A stretch of 19,593 nucleotides of DNA, taken from assembly GCA_014804185.1 (NCBI GenBank), contig JAAVAG010000197.1, positions 1-19,593 on the forward strand. The letters run 5' to 3'. The notes beneath the pieces are model-generated. The model ran no database searches. It was not told where the DNA came from and saw nothing but the letters and a program-made list of their open reading frames with translations. Origin of the DNA: Lachnospiraceae bacterium (GTDB lineage: Bacteria; Bacillota; Clostridia; Lachnospirales; Lachnospiraceae). The first letter of the stretch is position 1; the number at the start of each line of letters is the position of its first letter. This document shows positions 7,432-14,923 of this stretch, in pieces. The translations under genes and the position numbers were made by a program.

Positions 7432-7617
7432 TTAGGCTCTTTCTACTTTGCCGGATCTCAGGCAACTTGTACAAACGTGAAGCCTTTTGGCAACGCCGTT
7501 TACTTTGCATTTCACACGCTTTACGTTGGGTTTCCAAATTGCATTTGTCCTTCTATGAGAATGGCTTACATTGTTACCAAATTGAACGCCCTTACCGCAA
7601 ATATCACATTTAGCCAT
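7432..7617 (-). CDS. rpmB: 50S ribosomal protein L28
   Basis: A 61-residue protein with the L28 pattern: MAKCDICGKG at the start, GNNVSHSHRRTNAIWKPN in the middle (rRNA-binding region), and RLHVCTSCLRSGKV near the end. Cys4, Cys7, Cys49 and Cys52 form the zinc-ribbon (C+) version, so the protein is of the zinc-dependent type. AGGAGG lies seven bases before the ATG, a well-spaced promoter lies upstream, and a terminator follows. It is divergent from yloU; in Bacillus rpmB is also next to yloU-yloV. Confidence 0.97.
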   Translation of the reverse strand: MAKCDICGKGVQFGNNVSHSHRRTNAIWKPNVKRVKCKVNGVAKRLHVCTSCLRSGKVERA

Positions 7618-7679
7618 CTTGACACCTCCTCAACATACGAATGTACACTTTTCATTCAAGTTTTATTCACAACATTGAT

Positions 7680-7708
7680 ATCTTAACAGATATGGATAAA
7701 TATTGCAA
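7680..7708 (-). promoter_or_regulatory. Promoter of rpmB
   Basis: Read on the minus strand, TTGCAA (7703-7708) and TAAGAT (7680-7685) are 17 bases apart, with a TG one base before the -10 box. The rpmB start lies about 62 bases downstream. The box sequences and spacing fit the main vegetative sigma factor; this is a prediction only. Confidence 0.6.
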
Positions 7709-7783
7709 GTGTAATTTAACAGGATTTTACAAGTTTTTTTTAAGCTTTTTCAAAATGTTGTTTCTTTTTTGAGCAATAGCAGT

Positions 7784-7789
7784 TATAAT
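7784..7789 (+). promoter_or_regulatory. -10 box for the yloU-fakA transcript
   Basis: A perfect TATAAT 35 bases before the yloU start. The position 17 bases upstream (7761-7766) reads TTTCTT, a weak -35 match, so the promoter may be modest or helped by an activator. The surrounding region is very AT-rich, with a run of eight T residues at about 7734-7741. Confidence 0.5.
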
Positions 7790-7824
7790 ACAAAATATAT
7801 GTATCAACCTGAAGGAGGTTTCGC

Positions 7825-8184
7825 ATGAAAGGTTCATTTATGAATACTCATCTGGGAAGTATTGTGATCGAAAAAGAGGTGATCGCCCAGTATGCAGGAA
7901 GCGTTGCTATGGAATGCTTCGGTATTGTTGGCATGGCTGGCTACAGTGTGAAAGACGGTCTGGTGCGCCTGTTAAGAATGGACAGCCTTACCAGAGGCAT
8001 TTCCGTTTCATTGAACAACAACAAATTAACCCTGGATTTTCATGTAATCGTCTCGTATGGCGTGAGCATTCTGGCCGTTTCCGACAACCTGATCAGCAAT
8101 GTAAAATATAAGGTGGAAGAATTTACGGGAATTGAAATTGAGAAAATCAACATCTTTGTGGAAGGTGTGAGAGTGATTGATTAA
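7825..8184 (+). CDS. yloU: Asp23/Gls24 family protein, YloU-like
   Basis: A 119-residue protein with the DUF322/Asp23 pattern: GSIVIEKEVIAQYAG, the small conserved segment CFGIVGMAGYSVKDGL, then LTLDFHVIVSYGVSI and a C-terminal NVKYKVEEFTG..IEKINIFVEGVR. The family includes alkaline-shock proteins. YloU in Bacillus sits beside yloV/fakA, exactly as here, where only 13 bases separate the two genes. The function is not known in detail; a role near the membrane in envelope or lipid homeostasis is inferred from the partner gene. AAGGAGG lies six bases before the ATG, which decides the start over a second Met five codons later. Confidence 0.9.
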   Translation: MKGSFMNTHLGSIVIEKEVIAQYAGSVAMECFGIVGMAGYSVKDGLVRLLRMDSLTRGISVSLNNNKLTLDFHVIVSYGVSILAVSDNLISNVKYKVEEFTGIEIEKINIFVEGVRVID

Positions 8185-8635
8185 GGAGGATTAATCTGTG
8201 GTTTCAACAACTATCGATGCTAAGATGCTTGCCAAAATGTTCTTAGCTGGCGCAAAAAACTTGGAATCCAAGAAAGAATGGATCAATGAATTGAATGTAT
8301 TTCCGGTTCCGGACGGCGATACGGGCACTAATATGACGATGACGATCATGTCCGCTGCCAAGGAAGTGATCACACTGGGAGAGAAAGTGGATATTCCGTC
8401 CCTGTGCAAGGCGATTTCCGGCGGTTCTCTGAGAGGGGCCAGAGGCAATTCCGGCGTCATTTTATCTCAGCTGTTCCGCGGATTTACCAAAGGGATCAGG
8501 GATGTCGGAAAAATTGATGTGCCGACCCTTGCAGACGCTTTTGAAAAGGCTGTTGAAACAGCGTATAAGGCCGTTATGAAGCCGAAAGAGGGAACCATCC
8601 TGACGGTGGCCAAGGGAGGCGCTGAGAAAGCACGG

Positions 8636-8638
8636 TAG
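8636..8638 (+). other. Internal TAG stop codon of fakA
   Basis: The codon lies between CGG and CTG, with homologous FakA sequence on both sides in the same frame. One base change from GAG, CAG or AAG would create it. TAG also ends the U32 gene (2076-2078) and coaD (18270-18272), so this is not a reassigned codon. Confidence 0.9.
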
Positions 8639-9169
8639 CTGGCGGATGACGGCGTAACGGATCTGAACGAGTTTTTCGAAAAGATTATTGCCCAGGCAAA
8701 ATATGTGCTGAGCTGCACACCGGAGATGCTTCCCGTACTGAAACAGGCGAATGTGGTGGACTCCGGCGGACAGGGGCTTGTGGAAGTCCTGGTCGGCGCA
8801 TATGACGCTTTTTTGGGGAAAGAGATCGATTATACCGTAGCAGATACAGGAACTGCCAAAGCTACGGCTAAAACGGAGGCGCAGGCGGAGACAAATATCA
8901 AATTCGGCTACTGTACCGAGTTTATTATTATGCTCAGCAAAACATTTAATATCAAGCATGAAATGGATTTTAAGGCTTATCTGGAGTCCATCGGCGATTC
9001 TATCGTATGCGTTGCGGATGATGACGTGGTAAAGGTCCACGTACATACCAATGATCCCGGGCTTGCGATACAGAAAGCCTTAAAATACGGAGCACTTTCC
9101 AATATTAAAATTGACAATATGCGGCTGGAACACCAGGAGAAGCTGTTTAAGGCGGCAAAGAAAGAAGCG

Positions 9170-9205
9170 GAGGCTCAGAAAGCGGCAGAGGCTCAGAAAG
9201 AGCAG
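9170..9205 (+). repeat. Two-copy 18-base repeat in the fakA linker
   Basis: The segment GAGGCTCAGAAAG recurs with a period of 18 bases and encodes EAQKAA-EAQKEQ in the charged linker between the middle and C-terminal FakA domains. It is probably ordinary low-complexity linker growth. Confidence 0.6.
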
Positions 9206-9916
9206 GATCCGGCTGTGGAAGAGATGGGGGAGCGCAAACCGGTCGGATTTGTGGCGGTCTCTATCGGCGATGGCATGAACGAGATTTTTAAAGGACTTGG
9301 GGTGGACTGCCTGATCGAGGGCGGGCAAACCATGAATCCCAGCACGGCGGACGTGCTGGACGCGGTGGAGAAAGTAAACGCCGATACAGTGTTTATTCTG
9401 CCGAACAATAAAAATATCATTCTTGCGGCAAATCAGGCAGCAAATCTGGCGAAAGATAAAAAGATCGTCGTGCTTCCCACCAAAACCCTGCCGCAGGGCA
9501 TTACGGCCGTGATCAATTATGTGCCGGATATTTCCGCAGAGGAAAACGAGGCAGCCATGCTGGAGGAGATCAAGACGGTCAAAACCGGTGAGGTGACTTA
9601 TGCGGTGAGAGATACGCAGATCGAAGACAAGGTAATCAAGCAGGGAGACTATATGGGGATCGGAGATCATGGGATTCTTTCCGTGGGAGAAGATATCCGG
9701 AACGTTACGTTGGAAATGGTGGATGCCATGATGGAAGACGGGCTTGAACTGATCAGTATCTATTACGGCAGCGATGTGGAAGAAGCGGAAGCGGAGAAGC
9801 TGCGGGAGGACGTTGCGGGAAAATATACCGACTGTGATGTGGAACTGCAGTACGGCGGACAGCCGATCTATTATTACGTGGTCTCCGCCGAATAAACTGC
9901 GAAGAGAAGTGCGGAC

Positions 9917-11974
9917 ATGAAATCAGAAGATAAGATAACGGAACTGAAAGGGATTGGCGAGAAATCAGCCAATCTTTTTCATAAACTGAATATTGATACG
10001 CTGGACGATCTGCTGCATTACTTTCCAAGAGATTACGAGACTTTTCTCCCGCCGGTGAAAGCAGGCAGCGCAAAGGCGGGGGAAGTGTGCACGCTTCGGC
10101 TGAAGCTCCGGGAAGCGCCTGCGCTCAGGAGGGTGCGGGGGCTTACGATTCTGACGATGCGGGCGCAGGACGACACCGGATGTGTGAATCTGACCTTTTT
10201 CAATATGCCCTATCTGAAAAATACGCTGAAAAGCGGGAGCTGTTACCTGTTTCGGGCTCAGCTTCAGGAGAGAGGAAACGGCAGATATATGGAACAGCCG
10301 CGTATTTATAAAGAGGAGGAGTACCGTCTGCTGACAGAGGGGATTCAGCCCAGGTACGCGCTGACAAAGGGAATCACCAACCAGGGGATTGTACGCGCCG
10401 TACGGCAGGCGCTGCAGCTGTGCGTGCTGCCGGAGGATCCGCTGCCGGAGGATATACGGATACGATATGGGCTGGCAGGGTACAGAGAAGCCTTTTTCCA
10501 GATTCATTTCCCGGAGACACAGGAAAAACTTATTGGGGCGCGGAAGAGGTTTGCTTTCGATGAATTTCTGACCTTTATTCTGCTCCTGCGCAGGAGCAGG
10601 GAGGCGTCAGAGAGTGTGCGCAGCCATTTTCCCATGATTGAGACGGCGGATACGGCGCGCCTTATGGAAAAGCTGCCCTACCGGCTGACGAATGCCCAGC
10701 TGCGGGCCTGGGAGGAGATCCGGCAGGATCTGTCGGGAGAAAACTGCATGAACCGGCTTGTGCAGGGGGATGTGGGTTCCGGCAAGACAGTGGTAGCGCT
10801 TCTCGGTCTGCTGATGTGTGTCTCCAACGGATATCAGGGCGCCATGATGGCTCCCACCGAGGTGCTGGCAAGACAGCACTATGACACGTTCTGCGCGTTT
10901 ACGGAGCAGTACGGCCTGCCCTTTCGTCCTGTCCTGCTCACAGGATCCATGAAAGCGCAGGAGAAAAGGGATGCGTATGCCAGGATCGCTTCGGGAGAAG
11001 CCAATCTGGTGCTGGGAACTCATGCGGTCATACAGGAAAAGGTTAAGTTCTGCAGACTTGCTCTGGTTATCACCGACGAACAGCACAGATTTGGCGTCAG
11101 ACAGCGGCAGAATCTGGCGGAGAAAGGAGAGGCGCCCCATGTTCTGGTTATGAGCGCTACCCCGATTCCCAGGACACTGGCGATTATCCTGTACGGAGAT
11201 CTGCATGTTTCCGTGATCGATGAACTGCCCGGCGACAGACTACCCATCAAAAACTGTGTGGTGGGAACCGCATACCGGTCCACAGCCTATAAATTCATCG
11301 CCGCCCAGGTAAAGGAGGGCAGACAGGCCTATGTGGTCTGTCCCATGGTGGAAGAGGGGGAGATGGAAGGACTGGAAAATGTGACGGACTATGCGGATAA
11401 GCTGCGGGCCGCGCTGCCGCCGGATGTACAGGTTGCGCATCTGCACGGCAAAATGCGTCCGGCGGAAAAAAACAGAGTGATGGAGGCGTTCGCGGCAAAG
11501 AATATCGATGTACTGGTCTCCACTACGGTGATCGAAGTAGGCATCAATGTTCCAAACGCTACCGTGATGATGGTGGAAAATGCGGAGCGCTTCGGTCTGG
11601 CACAGCTGCACCAGCTCAGAGGACGGATCGGCAGAGGAGCATATCAGGGATATTGCATCTTTGTAAGCGGTATGGAGCGGCCGGATATCATGGAGCGGCT
11701 GCAGATTCTGAACCGTTCCAACGACGGCTTTCGCATTGCGGATGAGGATCTGCGGCTGCGTGGGCCCGGGGAACTGTTCGGCGTCAGGCAGAGCGGTGCG
11801 CTGTCTTTCCAGGTGGGAGACATTTATCAGGATGCGGATATGCTGAAATGCGCGGTGGAATGTGCCGATGACATTCTGAAAGAGGACAGCGGGCTGGAGA
11901 GCGAAAAGTACCGTGCGCTCAGGAATTATTTTGAAAAAGGTGCACGGAATATGGTTGACTTTAGGAATCTATAA
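9917..11974 (+). CDS. recG: ATP-dependent DNA helicase RecG
   Basis: A 685-residue protein of normal RecG length. The N-terminal wedge/OB region starts with ITELKGIGEKSANLFHKL and includes the DDTGCVNLTFFN strand. Helicase motifs follow in order: GDVGSGKT (Walker A, 284-291), APTEVLARQHY, DEQH (387-390, motif II), SATPIPRTL (motif III), DVLVSTTVIEVGINVPNA, and LHQLRGRIGRG (motif VI). RecG remodels stalled replication forks and branched DNA. It follows fakA by 21 bases, as in other Firmicutes, and probably shares its transcript. The ribosome site (GAGAAG) is weak. No key residue is missing. Confidence 0.97.
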   Translation: MKSEDKITELKGIGEKSANLFHKLNIDTLDDLLHYFPRDYETFLPPVKAGSAKAGEVCTLRLKLREAPALRRVRGLTILTMRAQDDTGCVNLTFFNMPYLKNTLKSGSCYLFRAQLQERGNGRYMEQPRIYKEEEYRLLTEGIQPRYALTKGITNQGIVRAVRQALQLCVLPEDPLPEDIRIRYGLAGYREAFFQIHFPETQEKLIGARKRFAFDEFLTFILLLRRSREASESVRSHFPMIETADTARLMEKLPYRLTNAQLRAWEEIRQDLSGENCMNRLVQGDVGSGKTVVALLGLLMCVSNGYQGAMMAPTEVLARQHYDTFCAFTEQYGLPFRPVLLTGSMKAQEKRDAYARIASGEANLVLGTHAVIQEKVKFCRLALVITDEQHRFGVRQRQNLAEKGEAPHVLVMSATPIPRTLAIILYGDLHVSVIDELPGDRLPIKNCVVGTAYRSTAYKFIAAQVKEGRQAYVVCPMVEEGEMEGLENVTDYADKLRAALPPDVQVAHLHGKMRPAEKNRVMEAFAAKNIDVLVSTTVIEVGINVPNATVMMVENAERFGLAQLHQLRGRIGRGAYQGYCIFVSGMERPDIMERLQILNRSNDGFRIADEDLRLRGPGELFGVRQSGALSFQVGDIYQDADMLKCAVECADDILKEDSGLESEKYRALRNYFEKGARNMVDFRNL

Positions 11975-11983
11975 CAGTAAAAT
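11955..11983 (+). promoter_or_regulatory. Promoter candidate for the DegV gene
   Basis: TTGACT (11955-11960), inside the last codons of recG, and TAAAAT (11978-11983) are separated by 17 bases. The DegV start codon is 44 bases further on. A second -10-like TATAAA at 11995-12000 lacks a good -35 box. The spacing is good, but overlap with coding sequence and AT richness make this a moderate prediction. Confidence 0.45.
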
Positions 11984-12026
11984 AAAACATATTGTATAAA
12001 AGAAGCATAAAATACGGAGGAAATCC

Positions 12027-12896
12027 ATGTCAGAGATTGCAATTGTAACAGACAGCAACAGCGGTATTACACAGGCGCAGGCCGGCAAATACGGAGTTTA
12101 TGTCCTGCCGATGCCCTTTATGATCAATGACGAAACTTTTTTTGAAGATATTGATCTGACACAGGAGGAGTTTTACGAAAAGTTGGAATCCGGGGCGAAC
12201 ATCGGAACCAGTCAGCCTTCCCCTGAGTCTGTTCTGGAACTGTGGGAGAAACTGTTGGAGGATTATGACGAGATCGTACATATTCCCATGAGCAGCGGTC
12301 TGTCCGGTTCCTGCCAGAGTGCCCTTATGCTGGCGGAAGAGTTTGACGGCAGGGTGCAGGTGGTAAACAACCAGCGGATTTCCGTAACCCAGCGGCGTTC
12401 GGCGCTGGATGCCGTGGAACTGGCAAAAAGTGGAAGATCCGCGGCTCAGATCAGAGAATTTCTGGAGAAAGACAAATTTAACAGCAGTATCTATATTATG
12501 CTCGATACCCTATATTATCTGAAAAAAGGCGGACGTATTACGCCTGCGGCAGCGGCCATCGGCACAATGCTGCGGCTGAAACCGGTTCTGCAGATCCAGG
12601 GGGAAAAGCTGGACGCCTTTGCAAAGGCGCGCACCACAGCCCAGGGCAGAACAATCATGATGAACGCCATCAAAAACGATATTACCAACCGTTTCGGAGG
12701 ATTTACAGAGGAAAAAGGAATCTGGCTCCAGATCGCCCATACCCACAACGAGGAGGCGGCAAAAAGTTTCAGAGACGATATATCGGAAATGTTCCCGGGA
12801 TATGATATTCATATCGACCCTCTCTCCTTGAGTGTGGCATGTCATATCGGGCCGGGAGCGCTGGCTTTTGCCTGCTGTAAGAAAATTTCCTATTAA
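12027..12896 (+). CDS. DegV family fatty-acid-binding protein (FakB-like)
   Basis: A 289-residue DegV protein: IVTDSNSGIT (6-15) at the start, GTSQPSPES (60-68) where the Ser/Thr usually holds the fatty-acid carboxylate, SSGLSGSCQSA (89-99), YYLKKGGRI (163-171), ARTTAQGR (201-208) and HIGPGALA (273-280). DegV proteins (FakB) carry a fatty acid and present it to FakA for phosphorylation, feeding exogenous fatty acids into phospholipids. The acyl-chain preference cannot be read. ACGGAGGAAA precedes the ATG at good spacing. It lies 52 bases after recG and before the topoisomerase pair. An intact FakB-like gene close to a broken fakA is notable. Confidence 0.92.
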   Translation: MSEIAIVTDSNSGITQAQAGKYGVYVLPMPFMINDETFFEDIDLTQEEFYEKLESGANIGTSQPSPESVLELWEKLLEDYDEIVHIPMSSGLSGSCQSALMLAEEFDGRVQVVNNQRISVTQRRSALDAVELAKSGRSAAQIREFLEKDKFNSSIYIMLDTLYYLKKGGRITPAAAAIGTMLRLKPVLQIQGEKLDAFAKARTTAQGRTIMMNAIKNDITNRFGGFTEEKGIWLQIAHTHNEEAAKSFRDDISEMFPGYDIHIDPLSLSVACHIGPGALAFACCKKISY

Positions 12897-12936
12897 GGGG
12901 TTCCGGAAAAAAGGGGAATGAAAGCGAGACGTGAAA

Positions 12937-14859
12937 ATGGCAAAAACAAGCACATATGACGCCTCCAGTATCACAGTTCTGGAGGGACTGGAGGCTGTCA
13001 GGGTACGTCCGGGCATGTATATCGGAAGTGTGTCCACCAAGGGTCTGAATCATCTGATCTATGAGATTGTGGACAACGCCGTGGACGAACATCTGGCCGG
13101 ATATTGTGATACGATACAGGTGACGTTGGAGAAAGACGGCTCTGCCACGGTCACAGACAATGGACGTGGTATCCCTGTGGGGATGCATGAAAAAGGAATC
13201 AGTGCGGAGAGACTGGTGTTTACCACGCTCCACGCAGGAGGAAAATTTGATAATTCAGCCTATAAGACAAGCGGAGGACTCCACGGCGTGGGATCCTCTG
13301 TGGTCAATGCGCTTTCCACCAGACTGACTGTCAGAGTCAAAACCGGCGGATTTATTTATGAGGACAAATATGAACGAGGGGAGCCTGTCATCGAACTGGA
13401 GGACGGGCTGCTTCCGGTGCTTGGCAGGACAAAAGAGACGGGAACGATCATTAATTTTCTGCCGGATGACACGATTTTTGACAAGACATGGTTCAAAGAA
13501 GACGATGTAAAGAGCAGGCTGCATGAGACGGCATACCTGAACCCACAGCTTACGATTATCTATGAGGACAGACGCAGGGAAGAGACGGAACACATCGAGT
13601 ACCATGAACCGGACGGCATCAGGGGCTTTATCAAGGATATGAACAAAACCTCCGAGGCCGTGCATGAAGTGATTTATTTTGCCGGTGAGAGTGACGGGAT
13701 CGCGGTGGAAGTGGCGTTTCAGTACGTGAACGAATTTCACGAAAATGTACTTGGTTTCTGCAACAATATCTATAATGCGGAAGGCGGCACGCACTTGACG
13801 GGATTCAAGACCGCTTTCACAAATGTAATCAATACCTATGCGAGAGAGCTGAATATCCTGAAAGAAAAGGATGTGAATTTTACCGGCGCGGATGTGAGAA
13901 ACGGCATTACGGCTGTGATTTCCATCAAGCATCCGGATCCCCGTTTCGAGGGACAGACCAAAACCAAGCTGGACAATCAGGACGCGGCCAAGGTGGTGTC
14001 AAAGGTGACCAGTGAGGAGGTCGTCCATATTTTCGACAGGAATCTGGACGTGCTGAAAAATATTATCTCCTGTGCAGAGAAAGCGGCCAAAATCCGCAAA
14101 GCGGAGGAAAAGGCCAAAACCAATATGCTGACCAAGCAGAAGTTTTCCTTTGATTCCAACGGGAAGCTGGCTAACTGTGTGTCCCGGGAGGCCGATAAAT
14201 GTGAAATTTTTATCGTTGAGGGAGATTCCGCAGGAGGCAGCGCAAAATCCGCCAGAAACCGCATGTATCAGGCGATTCTGCCCATACGCGGCAAGATTCT
14301 GAACGTGGAGAAAGCCAGTATTGATAAGGTACTTGCCAACGCGGAGATCAAGACGATGATCAACGCTTTCGGATGCGGGTTTTCCGAGGGATATGGCAAT
14401 GATTTCGATATCAGCAAACTCAGATATGACAAGATTATCATCATGGCGGATGCGGATGTGGACGGATCCCATATCAGCAATCTGTTGTTGACTCTGTTTT
14501 ACCGCTTTATGCCGGAGCTGATCTATGAAGGACATGTCTATATTGCCATGCCTCCGCTTTACAAAGCAATGCCGTCCAAAGGCGAGGAAGAATATCTGTA
14601 TGACGATAAGGCTCTGGAGCGGTACCGCAAAAGGCATAAGGGACCGTTTACGCTCCAGCGCTACAAAGGTCTTGGAGAGATGGATCCCCAGCAGCTGTGG
14701 GACACGACGCTGAACCCGGAGACGAGGCTGCTGAAAAAAGTGGAGATTGAGGACGGCAGAATGGCCTCCAGCATAACAGAACTTCTGATGGGCACGGAAG
14801 TGCCGCCCCGCAAGGCATTCATCTATGATCATGCCGAGGATGCGCAGCTGGATATCTGA
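12937..14859 (+). CDS. parE: Type IIA DNA topoisomerase subunit B (ParE/GyrB family)
   Basis: A 640-residue protein. The GHKL ATPase shows EIVDNAVDE (43-51), TDNGRGIPVG (73-82) and SGGLHGVGSSVVNALS (112-127). The transducer contains NFTGADVRNGITAVISIKH and QTKTKL. The Toprim domain has EGDSAGGSAK (from Glu428) and DADVDGSH (from Asp505), and YKGLGEMDPQQLW closes the protein. It pairs with the A subunit to cut and pass DNA duplexes using ATP. ParE is preferred because the A subunit beside it lacks a GyrA box and the pair is not at a dnaA-recF locus; GyrB is the alternative. The segment after SAK reads SARNRM where many relatives read QGRDR. The start at ATG 12937 is chosen over a GTG at 12931 in the same frame; neither has an ideal ribosome site. 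Confidence 0.85.
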   Translation: MAKTSTYDASSITVLEGLEAVRVRPGMYIGSVSTKGLNHLIYEIVDNAVDEHLAGYCDTIQVTLEKDGSATVTDNGRGIPVGMHEKGISAERLVFTTLHAGGKFDNSAYKTSGGLHGVGSSVVNALSTRLTVRVKTGGFIYEDKYERGEPVIELEDGLLPVLGRTKETGTIINFLPDDTIFDKTWFKEDDVKSRLHETAYLNPQLTIIYEDRRREETEHIEYHEPDGIRGFIKDMNKTSEAVHEVIYFAGESDGIAVEVAFQYVNEFHENVLGFCNNIYNAEGGTHLTGFKTAFTNVINTYARELNILKEKDVNFTGADVRNGITAVISIKHPDPRFEGQTKTKLDNQDAAKVVSKVTSEEVVHIFDRNLDVLKNIISCAEKAAKIRKAEEKAKTNMLTKQKFSFDSNGKLANCVSREADKCEIFIVEGDSAGGSAKSARNRMYQAILPIRGKILNVEKASIDKVLANAEIKTMINAFGCGFSEGYGNDFDISKLRYDKIIIMADADVDGSHISNLLLTLFYRFMPELIYEGHVYIAMPPLYKAMPSKGEEEYLYDDKALERYRKRHKGPFTLQRYKGLGEMDPQQLWDTTLNPETRLLKKVEIEDGRMASSITELLMGTEVPPRKAFIYDHAEDAQLDI

Positions 14860-14894
14860 ATGGCATGGATTTTAAGAATATGGAAGAACAGAAT

Positions 14895-14909
14895 GCCGCT
14901 TTGTGCGGC
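14895..14909 (+). repeat. Small hairpin between the two topoisomerase genes
   Basis: GCCGC and GCGGC pair around a TTTGT loop, ending five bases before the A-subunit ribosome site. It is too small and T-poor to be a terminator; it might stabilise or shape the leader of the second gene. Confidence 0.4.
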
Positions 14910-14923
14910 GGATAAGGGGAAAT

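Larger units (their letters stand above)
8198..9895 (+). pseudogene. fakA: Fatty acid kinase FakA (YloV/DAK2), interrupted by an in-frame TAG
   Basis: Two fragments in the same frame, 8198-8638 (146 residues) and 8639-9895, together match a full FakA of about 565 residues. The first holds the DhaL-type kinase motif NVFPVPDGDTGTNM (Asp39, Asp41) and GARGNSGVILSQLFRGF; the second resumes with TPEMLPVLKQANVVDSGGQGL and continues through the middle and C-terminal domains to a normal TAA. TAG at 8636-8638 falls inside the kinase domain where relatives usually carry a sense codon (AEKA-x-x-LA). FakA phosphorylates fatty acids bound to FakB proteins. The downstream part has no ribosome site near its first possible starts (GTG 8705, ATG 8726), so restart is unlikely to rescue it. 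The gene starts with GTG after AAGGAGGA. A sequencing or assembly error is possible. Confidence 0.85.

Noticed and set aside
7336..7686. A 116-residue plus-strand frame across rpmB
   Set aside because: It is antisense to L28, covers the terminator and promoter region, and has no protein family features.
7683..7722. Direct repeats TTAACAG at 7683-7689 and 7716-7722 around the rpmB promoter
   Set aside because: Seven bases in very AT-rich DNA can recur by chance, and no symmetrical operator is seen.
8636..8638. Recoding of TAG as a sense codon (for example pyrrolysine or a code change)
   Set aside because: TAG is the normal terminal stop of the U32 gene and of coaD. No recoding structure or special downstream context is evident. 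A nonsense change or sequence error is simpler.
14903..14923. GTG start of parC at 14903
   Set aside because: The GTG lies inside a small hairpin with no ribosome site, while ATG 14924 follows AAGGGG at good spacing and gives the usual family N-terminus.
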